Source: Caryophanales bacterium UBA4100 | GTDB taxonomy: Bacteria > Bacillota > Bacilli > Paenibacillales > UBA4045 | Direction of reading: 5' to 3' | NCBI GenBank assembly: GCA_002383285.1 | Contig: DFXU01000028.1 | Coordinates: 1-8,448 of the forward strand | DNA length: 8,448 nt | In this document: positions 1 to 5,288 of the stretch, one piece after another | How positions within the stretch are numbered: position 1 is the stretch's first letter | How the letters are laid out: the number at the start of each line of letters is the position of its first letter | Notes under the pieces: model-generated | The model's database searches: none | What the model saw: only the letters and a program-made list of their open reading frames with translations | What the model was told of the DNA's origin: nothing | Translations under genes and position numbers: made by a program

Positions 1-23
1 AAACAACTTGACTAATCGTAAGA

Positions 24-54
24 AAGAGTCGCCCAACATTTGGGGGCAACTCTT
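24..54 (-). terminator. Probable rho-independent terminator behind the MerR-type gene
   Basis: Arms at 24-34 and 44-54 form an 11-bp stem around a 9-nt loop. Read on the minus strand the arms are AAGAGTTGCCC and GGGCGACTCTT. The one non-Watson-Crick position is a G-U wobble in that orientation but a C-A mismatch on the plus strand, so the hairpin is better in minus-strand RNA. It is followed by a short pyrimidine run (TCTT) rather than a long U tract. It lies about 45 nt past the stop of the minus-strand gene ending at 99, the expected place for its terminator. Confidence 0.55.
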
Positions 55-98
55 CCCCGTAATTTAGCCGCTTGGAGCATCAGTCAATTCATATTCGG

Positions 99-863
99 TT
101 ATGAATGCTTCAACCTGATGGGATACAACAAGTCAAGTTGATGTTCGTCGCTCTCCGGCCAATTAAGCTGGCAATAGTAGACATAGTTTAAGTGTTCTTC
201 TAAGCAGCCACCCATATGCTCCCCATTGTCGTCTAACTCATTGGCTTCATACTTCTCATGATTATGAACCCAACGGGCTAACAGCTCCCATTCATGGAAG
301 TTGCCCAGCGTTATCGTATGTGCTGCATACAAACCGCCAGTCATCTGCTTCTTCACAAGCGGCGCAGGAACCTCCATCTCTTCAGGAATGGTAACCCATA
401 ATTCGTAGCCATAGTGCGGCCTTTCATTCGAAGGATTCGGTTGGTCAAACCCAAATACGCGCGCATCCGGCTTCGTGTTATACAACCGACTCTGCTGCAC
501 AAATCGTGCCAATTGCTCCCCGGCATGCTCCTCTGGATTTTCTCCAATATAGTGACTTGCAGCGACGGTACCTGGTGGAACATGGATAATCCTCACATTC
601 TCCACTGCCTCTGATTTTTCCAAAGCCTTGTAAAGCTGGTTCATTGACTTATCCTCCTTCACATCGAGATAGGTTAAGGATAAGGAGTCAATGTCGCGAA
701 GTATGGCTTCAACGTTTAAGATCTCTTGATTGATTTCGAGCTTATGTCTCTTTTCCAACTCTTCGATGAGCTTCATGATTATTTCTTTGATTGTTGTTAA
801 TGACTCGATTCTCCCGGCTACTTCTTTTACCCTTTCCTTAAAAATGTCTACGGCTGATACCAT
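99..863 (-). CDS. N-terminally truncated MerR-type regulator: coiled coil plus GyrI-like effector-binding domain
   Basis: The 254-aa product matches the C-terminal two thirds of a Bacillales/Clostridia MerR-type regulator as I remember that family. Residues about 5-45 are a charged dimerisation helix (ERVKEVAGRIESL, KLIEELEKRHK). Residues about 88-252 are a GyrI-like/AraC-type effector-binding domain, with recognisable segments VRIIHVPPGTVAASHYIGE, YGYELWVTIPEEMEVPAPLVKK, GGLYAAH, GNFHEWELL, CLEEHLNYVYY and a closing LDLLYPI. Such domains bind small hydrophobic or cationic ligands and control an attached DNA-binding domain. The MerR winged helix that should precede the coiled coil is missing. 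The ATG at 863 has an in-frame TAG immediately upstream and no convincing ribosome binding site. The DNA just beyond it reads as part of an AraC-type gene on the other strand. I infer a 5'-deleted gene that may be silent. A native stand-alone effector-binding protein is the alternative. Confidence 0.75.
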   Translation of the reverse strand: MVSAVDIFKERVKEVAGRIESLTTIKEIIMKLIEELEKRHKLEINQEILNVEAILRDIDSLSLTYLDVKEDKSMNQLYKALEKSEAVENVRIIHVPPGTVAASHYIGENPEEHAGEQLARFVQQSRLYNTKPDARVFGFDQPNPSNERPHYGYELWVTIPEEMEVPAPLVKKQMTGGLYAAHTITLGNFHEWELLARWVHNHEKYEANELDDNGEHMGGCLEEHLNYVYYCQLNWPESDEHQLDLLYPIRLKHS

Positions 864-865
864 CT

Positions 866-1054
866 ACCGTTGTTGAAAAATCATCAACATTTTCATCTAA
901 TCCACTTAGTGTAGCAGAAAACATTTTTTATGTAAGTCCGACTTATTTGGGAACCCTATTCAAGAGAGCGAAGGGGCAGAATATTTCCGATTATCTGACC
1001 TCGGTGCGAATAAACGAAACTCAGAATCTTCCGATTGACCATTCTCCCAGATGA
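866..1054 (+). pseudogene. Remnant of an AraC/XylS-family regulator (first helix-turn-helix only)
   Basis: One frame reads through 866-1051 and stops at TGA 1052-1054. It contains NPLSVAENIF (899-928), VSPTYLGTLFKRAKGQN (932-982) and ISDYLTSVRINE (983-1018). This is the standard AraC-family sequence for the first helix-turn-helix and the connecting helix, where intact proteins have patterns such as SPTYL..LFK...G..F.DYL...RI. The N-terminal sensor domain is absent because the frame runs into the antisense of the MerR-type gene. The second helix-turn-helix is absent because the frame stops 12 codons after RINE. Compared with the family, a few residues seem to be missing between NPLS and VAEN, and one extra codon lies in the T-rich stretch near 923-931. 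No start codon or ribosome binding site is evident. The fragment cannot encode a working regulator. Confidence 0.7.
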
Positions 1055-1089
1055 TCTGCATGTCCTACATTATCGGGAAGGAGCAAGTT

Positions 1090-1941
1090 ATGAGCCAATT
1101 TTGGTCCCATACCATTTGGTATTTGTTATTAGGTTTCGGAACCATGATTCAAGTCATATATACCCTGCGTCATTCTGAGAATCGCCGCAGAGTTATTGTG
1201 TTCTATTTTTCGATTGTAGGACTCCCTCTATATTTCGAAACATTTATCCTAATTTTTTTGGACGCATACGTATATTATCCAAAGATTATTCGTAGTTCAA
1301 ATCTTGATCCGTTTAACGATGTATTAACGGGTAATCTGTTCTCGCAGTTCAGTGTATCATCATCAGCGCTGCTTTTGTCGGTTCTACGAAAACCATTTTA
1401 CTGGAATGTGATCGTTGCCTTCCTATACTGTATTGTGGAAGAACTCTATATGGTATTAGAGATATACCATCAACACTGGTGGAAAACCTGGATGACATTC
1501 ATTGGTTTGCTCCTGCTGTTCGCAATTTCAAAATGGATGTACACCCACTTAGTTCGGGGTGATCTTCGACCAATATACTATTATGGCTATATATTGATTG
1601 GAATGTTCCCAATCTGTACGATCCTATTTCTATGGGGTGTACTCGATTTATTCGGTCTTATGCGATTTACGACAACTTTATCCTCTAACTACAAAATAAG
1701 CCGTTATGGTCTCTATCTCACCTTTGTTTCTGTCTGTTATCCACTTATTATATGGGGGTACTTTCGGCATCATTTGATGTGGAAAATATTAACCTTTACT
1801 TTGGTAGGTGCTATTATTTACATAGGATACATAGGTCACCTGTTAATCTTTAAAGAAGGTTCTTTTGTGCTAATTAATATTCTTATGATTCTATGGATGT
1901 ACTTTTCGGTATGGGCCTTAGACACCTTATATGGAGAATGA
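1090..1941 (+). CDS. Eight-helix integral membrane protein, CBO0543-like, unknown function
   Basis: The 283-aa product is dominated by hydrophobic helices, at roughly residues 8-26, 35-57, 84-100, 104-124, 135-153, 164-190, 205-225 and 232-254, with a last one at 259-277. It is therefore a polytopic membrane protein with eight or nine spans. A conserved-looking EELY motif (118-120) followed by IYHQHWWKTW (125-134) lies between helices four and five. It resembles Bacillales membrane proteins of the CBO0543 type, which have no established function. No signal peptide, ATP-binding or transporter signature is visible. I chose the ATG at 1090 because GGGAAGGAG (1075-1083) stands 6 nt before it. An in-frame ATG at 1051 has no such site and lies in the tail of the AraC remnant. 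The gene is convergent with the Phd-Uma2 gene, with 50 nt between the stops and no clear terminator. It is visibly more AT-rich than the cassette at 2794-4856. Confidence 0.75.
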   Translation: MSQFWSHTIWYLLLGFGTMIQVIYTLRHSENRRRVIVFYFSIVGLPLYFETFILIFLDAYVYYPKIIRSSNLDPFNDVLTGNLFSQFSVSSSALLLSVLRKPFYWNVIVAFLYCIVEELYMVLEIYHQHWWKTWMTFIGLLLLFAISKWMYTHLVRGDLRPIYYYGYILIGMFPICTILFLWGVLDLFGLMRFTTTLSSNYKISRYGLYLTFVSVCYPLIIWGYFRHHLMWKILTFTLVGAIIYIGYIGHLLIFKEGSFVLINILMILWMYFSVWALDTLYGE

Positions 1942-1991
1942 TACTAATAATTACCACCTCAATATCATGTTTCCTCAAGAGACTGGATCAA

Positions 1992-2738
1992 TCAAGACTC
2001 AAAGATATCATTGACCTGAATATCCAACTCCTTAAAAAAATAGGAATTCAATGTATCTCCCGCTTTATAAGCCGTGTATTCTTCGATTGCACAATCATTA
2101 AAACCATATACTAATACCGAGCGTTTGCTAGGATCAACAATCCAGAATTCCTTCACACCAGACAACATAAACGTATTCAGTTTATCTACCATGTCTTTGG
2201 ATCGAGTGCTCTTAGATAAAATCTCAATACATAGTACAGGCGTGCCCATGTAACGACCTTTTTCATTCACACTTCTCTCCATATCACTAGCAATGAGCAA
2301 GTCTGGTTGCATGACATCAGGTATATCCAAATCCTTCTTATAAAAATGAACATCGAATGGTGCATAGAACACCTTGCATTGGCTACCCTTCAAGAACGAC
2401 CTCAAATGGACGTACAAATTACCGGAAATGTCTTGATGGAAGGTGTTCGGGGAAGCAAGCAACACGATTTCACCGTTGATAAATTCCATTCTCAAATCGC
2501 TTTTCTCGTAAATCTCCATAAATTCTTCATAAGAAACTTTCTTGCCACCGTATTGATAATCCATAGACCTTTCCTTGACCACATAATATCGTTCGATGTC
2601 TGTAATATACGGAGTAAGACGCACAAACTTATTCCCGTTTTTCGTAATGACTACTTCGTTGTTATCAGCGACATAATCTAGGTATTTGCCTAAGTTGGTC
2701 TTGAGCTCTGTGGCCGTAATTTCTTTTGTTGTATCCAT
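1992..2738 (-). CDS. Phd/YefM antitoxin-type domain fused to a Uma2-family (PD-(D/E)XK) nuclease-fold domain
   Basis: The 248-aa product has two parts. Residues 1-50 match the Phd/YefM antitoxin N-terminus: TATELKTNLGKYLDYV, then VVITKNGNKFVRLTP. That fold dimerises and binds palindromic operators. Residues about 65-245 match the Uma2 (DUF820) family: YEEFMEIYE, RMEFINGEIVLLASP, HQDISG, QPDLLIA, VLCIEILSKSTR, DKLNTFMLSGVKEFWIVDP. The candidate PD-(D/E)XK residues D146 (in QPDLL), E172 (in CIEIL) and K186 (in DKLNTF) are all present, so the catalytic core looks intact. Uma2 proteins are called putative endonucleases from fold. Their substrates are generally unknown. I start at 2738 because GAGGTG lies 9 nt upstream. 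An in-frame ATG at 2771 would add 11 residues, but it overlaps the promoter and operator. The Phd part may repress its own gene or direct the nuclease-like part to DNA. No separate toxin gene is adjacent. Confidence 0.85.
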   Translation of the reverse strand: MDTTKEITATELKTNLGKYLDYVADNNEVVITKNGNKFVRLTPYITDIERYYVVKERSMDYQYGGKKVSYEEFMEIYEKSDLRMEFINGEIVLLASPNTFHQDISGNLYVHLRSFLKGSQCKVFYAPFDVHFYKKDLDIPDVMQPDLLIASDMERSVNEKGRYMGTPVLCIEILSKSTRSKDMVDKLNTFMLSGVKEFWIVDPSKRSVLVYGFNDCAIEEYTAYKAGDTLNSYFFKELDIQVNDIFES

Positions 2739-2751
2739 GTTATCAATCACC

Positions 2752-2790
2752 TCGTACGATAATATTATCAAATCGTACGATATATTTCAA
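2752..2790 (-). promoter_or_regulatory. Promoter with twin TCGTACGA palindromes (candidate Phd-type operator)
   Basis: On the minus strand TTGAAA (2790-2785) and TAATAT (2767-2762) are separated by 17 bp, a plausible sigma-A promoter for the Phd-Uma2 gene. GATAAT at 15-bp spacing is an alternative -10. Two identical perfect palindromes, TCGTACGA at 2752-2759 and at 2773-2780 (the second extends to ATCGTACGAT at 2772-2781), have centres 21 bp apart, about two helical turns. One lies in the -35/-10 spacer and the other just after the -10. Phd/YefM antitoxins are known to repress their operons through short palindromes with a central GTAC. These sites share that core, so autorepression is a strong inference. 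Confidence 0.65.
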
Positions 2791-2793
2791 TTT

Positions 2794-3780
2794 TTATATT
2801 TTCGCATGATATCTCACTTGTGGGTGGTATTGGAAGAATCTCTCTTGTAAACCTTCTATCATTTCTTTCGGCAATCTCCTGAACTTGATATCCCCGCCCA
2901 GGAAAAGCAGCCAATTGGTCATTTCGGCCAGCTCTTCCGAATGACTCACATTGATATAAGATTTCAGAATGGCTCTCGTCTGGTAAGGGTCGGTATAGGA
3001 AATGGAGAGCTTTAGCGGATGGTATTTTTTGAACTGGGCAATCGCCTTTGGACCAAGTTCGAGAACAAGGTTGCTCTCTTCCTCCTGCTTACTAAGCTGC
3101 TCCCGTATCTTCTTTCGGCTTAGCCTCTTATTCGCGGGGTAGGGTTCTACATCGATGAGGTTATCAACGGAATAGATTTGTCTCTTCTCTTCCTTTAAGT
3201 CGAAGCCCTCAATCAGCCAAAGGCTTTTCTCCCGGTAAAGGTGCAGGAGATAAATGGGATACGACCTGATTGTGTTCCCTTCATTCATGGTAAGCAACAA
3301 GCAGTTATCCGAAAGCAGGAGTTGGATTAGCTTCTCCAATGTAGGATGCGGAAGGTCCGACAGCTCCAGCAGGTCTGGATTATTCGGGTTGGTCCCTTCG
3401 AAAAGCAAGATTTGATTCAAGAGAACAAGATCTTCCTGCTGGTTCTGTGAAATAAGCCCTAATAATTTCTCCGCCAAGGAATGTCGGCTCTTCAGATAAG
3501 GGAGCTGTTGATTCCTTGTGGCCATAAAGGCAATAAATAGCGCCTTGATCTCGTTATCGGTAAAACGAACGGTCGGCAGAACCGAATTGTTCATGACGAA
3601 ATAGCCTCCATCCCTGCCAACCTCAGCAACAAGCGGCATCCCCATGGCTTCAATTTCTCGAATATCCCTTATAGCGGTCGAACGAGAGATGTTAAATTCC
3701 CGCATGATTTCCGAAATGGTGAAGGAAGCACGGTTATTGATATATCGCATGATGATATTAATTCGCTCCACTTTTTTCAT
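2794..3780 (-). CDS. WYL-domain transcriptional regulator (YafY/DeoR-like)
   Basis: The 328-aa product has the full length of the family. Residues 1-60 are a winged helix-turn-helix of the HTH_11/DeoR type: MKKVERINIIMRYI, then FTISEIMREFNISRSTAIRDI and a GGYFV wing. Residues about 60-135 form a helical linker. Residues about 140-215 are the WYL ligand-sensing domain (IRSYPIYLLHLYREKSLWLI, KRQIYSVDNLIDVEPY). About 220-325 is the C-terminal WCX extension, with YTDPYQTRAILKSY and WLLFLGGDIKFRRLP. The name-giving triad reads W-L-I instead of W-Y-L. AGGAGG stands 5 nt before the ATG, which supports this start. The gene is divergent from the GyrI-like/154-aa pair across a 110-bp gap and probably controls them and itself. 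WYL regulators often respond to small ligands or nucleic acid, but nothing here shows which. Confidence 0.9.
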   Translation of the reverse strand: MKKVERINIIMRYINNRASFTISEIMREFNISRSTAIRDIREIEAMGMPLVAEVGRDGGYFVMNNSVLPTVRFTDNEIKALFIAFMATRNQQLPYLKSRHSLAEKLLGLISQNQQEDLVLLNQILLFEGTNPNNPDLLELSDLPHPTLEKLIQLLLSDNCLLLTMNEGNTIRSYPIYLLHLYREKSLWLIEGFDLKEEKRQIYSVDNLIDVEPYPANKRLSRKKIREQLSKQEEESNLVLELGPKAIAQFKKYHPLKLSISYTDPYQTRAILKSYINVSHSEELAEMTNWLLFLGGDIKFRRLPKEMIEGLQERFFQYHPQVRYHAKI

Positions 3781-3797
3781 CGCAGCCTCCTAAACAG

Positions 3798-3853
3798 TAT
3801 CATTTTTTGATATGATTAAGGTTTATTATAAACTCAGCAAGCGAAAGTGAAAA
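3798..3853. promoter_or_regulatory. Divergent promoter region with a candidate WYL-regulator operator
   Basis: On the minus strand a perfect TATAAT (3830-3825) lies 17 bp after TTTTCA (3853-3848), a good promoter for the WYL regulator gene. The same AT-rich block reads TATAAA on the plus strand (3828-3833) and may act as the -10 of the GyrI-like operon. Its -35 is less clear, with TTGATA at 3807-3812 too close at about 15 bp. TATCA and TGATA arms at 3798-3802 and 3808-3812 form a short dyad around five T. That dyad lies downstream of the minus-strand -10, where a bound repressor could block the WYL gene. Operator identity is inferred from position only. Confidence 0.45.
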
Positions 3854-3890
3854 TCATTTTAAAAAATCAAGAAAAAGGATGGATGAAAAA

Positions 3891-4370
3891 ATGGCAAACT
3901 ACACGCTTGAGAACAAGGAAAGCTTTACCGTATCGGGAATGGGAACGGAACTGAAAAGCGATTATACCGACTATGCTGGCATCAACAAGGAAAAGCAAGA
4001 CTTCTGGCAAGCGGTCCAACAAGACGGAAGGCTCGACGCCCTGAAAGCGGTAGCCGAGAATAACTACATATTCGCTGTAAACGAAGCGGTGAATCAAAGG
4101 ATGATGTATTATGCCGGCGTCATGACGGATGCAACATTACCTGATGTAACCCGAGTGATTCAATTTCCTAAGGGAGAATATCTGGTTGTCCACGGGGAAG
4201 CCGAGACGGCTGATGCTCTCAGCAATATGCTAACTGGGATTGCCTTCGGTCAAGTGCTGCCGGAAGCAAAAGATTTCGCCTATGTTGGCGGCCCGAATGC
4301 CACGGTCGAGATGGGGCAACGTGGTGGCTTGGTTTTCGGTGAAGTATGGATCCCCGTTGTCAGGAAATAA
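3891..4370 (+). CDS. Stand-alone GyrI-like / effector-binding domain protein
   Basis: The 159-aa product is a single GyrI-like (AraC_E_bind, SOUL-fold) domain. It opens with a strand typical of the family (ESFTVSGMGTEL), has an aromatic WQAV helix near residues 45-50, and then a duplicated half with MMYYAGVMTDATLPDVTRV, FPKGEYLVVHG and a final GEVWIPVVRK. Known members bind small molecules or, in SbmC/GyrI, inhibit DNA gyrase. Many stand-alone copies are ligand-binding or ligand-hydrolysing accessory proteins. I place the start at 3891 because AAGGATGG lies 8 nt upstream. The in-frame ATG at 3879 abuts that element and leaves no spacing. The gene is divergent from the WYL regulator and 21 bp upstream of the 154-aa gene. 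I infer that it handles or buffers the ligand sensed by the WYL regulator, but the sequence does not identify that ligand. Confidence 0.82.
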   Translation: MANYTLENKESFTVSGMGTELKSDYTDYAGINKEKQDFWQAVQQDGRLDALKAVAENNYIFAVNEAVNQRMMYYAGVMTDATLPDVTRVIQFPKGEYLVVHGEAETADALSNMLTGIAFGQVLPEAKDFAYVGGPNATVEMGQRGGLVFGEVWIPVVRK

Positions 4371-4391
4371 ACAGAAATTGGAGGAATGGTC

Positions 4392-4856
4392 ATGCCCTAC
4401 GCTGTAGATTTTAAACAAGTGTCCACAAGTGGTCTAGAGTCTTCGCCTGTGCAAGAAGCGCTTGCTGGTTTACGCGCGAATGAAGCCCGCTACTTCATGA
4501 ACAAATATAAGCACGAATTTACGGTTACACCAGCTGCCGAGAGTCAGGAGACAATTAGGTTAGTGAACCGGATTTTGAAGGAAGAACGCGGCATTGAATT
4601 TGCCGCCAAGCCTTTGGAAACGTCGCATTTTCAAGTGGAAAATATTCAGTGGTCCTTCGTCTTCTACGAGGATGGCCTAGCGGTCAACGTCATGTATAAG
4701 GTGGATGACCCTAAGAAGCGAGCGGTTGGGTTTAAGCTTTCCGAAGGAATGGACATACCCACTGAGTTAGAAGGGAAGTTTAAGTTTGCCAGGCAGAAGT
4801 CCAAGCTAGCTGGAACCATTCGGGGATCGTTCTTTGTGATTAAAGGGGAGTATTAG
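4392..4856 (+). CDS. Unrecognised 154-aa soluble protein, co-transcribed with the GyrI-like gene
   Basis: I do not recognise this family. The product has no signal peptide or membrane helix. It is mixed alpha/beta in appearance: an acidic and basic helical segment (EALAGLRANEARYFMNKYKH), then ETIRLVNRILKEERGIEF around residues 54-71. An aromatic strand region follows (IQWSFVFYEDGLAVNVMYKV), and the C-terminus is lysine-rich (KFKFARQKSKLAGTIRG) and ends FFVIKGEY. GGAGG stands 7-8 nt before the ATG at 4392. The in-frame ATG at 4386 is too close to it. Only 21 bp separate it from the GyrI-like stop, with no promoter or terminator between, so the two are very probably one operon under the WYL regulator. 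A perfect hairpin follows about 46 nt after the stop. Confidence 0.75.
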   Translation: MPYAVDFKQVSTSGLESSPVQEALAGLRANEARYFMNKYKHEFTVTPAAESQETIRLVNRILKEERGIEFAAKPLETSHFQVENIQWSFVFYEDGLAVNVMYKVDDPKKRAVGFKLSEGMDIPTELEGKFKFARQKSKLAGTIRGSFFVIKGEY

Positions 4857-4902
4857 GGAAGGCCACATCCGGACACCTTGTCGAGATAATCTGGTACTCC
4901 AT

Positions 4903-4930
4903 AATAGTCCTCAATTTACTGAGGACTATT
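4903..4930. terminator. Perfect 11-bp inverted repeat between convergent genes
   Basis: AATAGTCCTCA (4903-4913) and TGAGGACTATT (4920-4930) pair without mismatch around a 6-nt loop. The hairpin sits between the plus-strand cassette, which ends at 4856, and the convergent minus-strand XRE remnant, which ends at 4945. That is the usual place for a bidirectional terminator. Neither side has a real U tract: CAGAG follows on plus and ATGGAG on minus. It may be an inefficient terminator or an RNA 3'-end stabiliser. Confidence 0.5.
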
Positions 4931-4944
4931 CAGAGTTCAGCTTT

Positions 4945-5172
4945 CTATAATTGTACAGCTGCGGCCTCCTCTACCCTCGGAATTTGTGAACTATTTTCTA
5001 ATCGTGCGATCTGTCCTTGGGTAAGCCCCGCTTTCTTGGCAGCATCATCCTGCGTTAATTCAAGCACTTTGGATTCCTCTTGATAAGATTGATTTCTTGC
5101 TTGTCCCCTTTTGCGAGGCAACTTACACTCTAGTTCTTTATTGCAATAATATTTGTGATGATTATTATGCAT
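4945..5172 (-). pseudogene. Remnant of an XRE-family helix-turn-helix regulator
   Basis: The 75-aa frame contains a clear XRE/Cro-type helix-turn-helix in its second half: LTQDDAAKKAGLTQGQIARLENSSQIPRVE. It matches the usual pattern LTQ.ELA...G.(S/T)Q..IAR.E....P. Intact proteins continue into two more helices of the five-helix bundle. Here the frame ends after EEAAAVQL, about 15-20 residues early. The first half (HNNHHKYYCNKELECKLPRKRGQ) is not typical of the family. No ribosome binding site precedes the ATG at 5172. I infer a decayed fragment, possibly of an antitoxin-type XRE protein. Expression as a short peptide cannot be excluded. Confidence 0.55.
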
Positions 5173-5288
5173 AAGAACATGGTGCTAGGGTCTACTTGTA
5201 GACGCGCAATGTCGCTCATGAAATGAGCTGCCAACTCGCTTGTCGCCGTTCGAATCCTTGGGGAAGCGACGTAGTTAACCGCTGATCA
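5173..5288. other. Gap between the XRE remnant and the SLH gene; two small hairpins, one coding-like frame
   Basis: Two perfect short inverted repeats occur here: GTCTAC/GTAGAC (5190-5195 and 5198-5203, 2-nt gap) and GCTCAT/ATGAGC (5214-5219 and 5223-5228, 3-nt gap). Neither is followed by a U tract, so no terminator for the SLH gene is evident. On the minus strand one frame is open for 51 codons from just after the SLH stop codons (5285 down to 5133). Its composition resembles real protein (RIRTATSELAAHFMSDIARL), but I recognise no family. Confidence 0.35.

Noticed and set aside
1942..1991. Possible terminator between the two convergent genes
   Set aside because: I found no hairpin with adequate pairing or a T tract in these 50 bases.
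2307..2681. Open plus-strand frame antisense to the Phd-Uma2 gene
   Set aside because: It has no ribosome binding site, and the opposite strand has unambiguous family motifs along the whole length.
4945..5172. XRE remnant as antitoxin of a toxin-antitoxin pair
   Set aside because: No toxin-like partner gene is adjacent on either side, and the HTH bundle is incomplete.
5240..5275. tRNA-like T-loop motif (GTTCGAATCC)
   Set aside because: The flanking five-base arms do not pair on either strand, and no anticodon arm or acceptor stem can be built around it.
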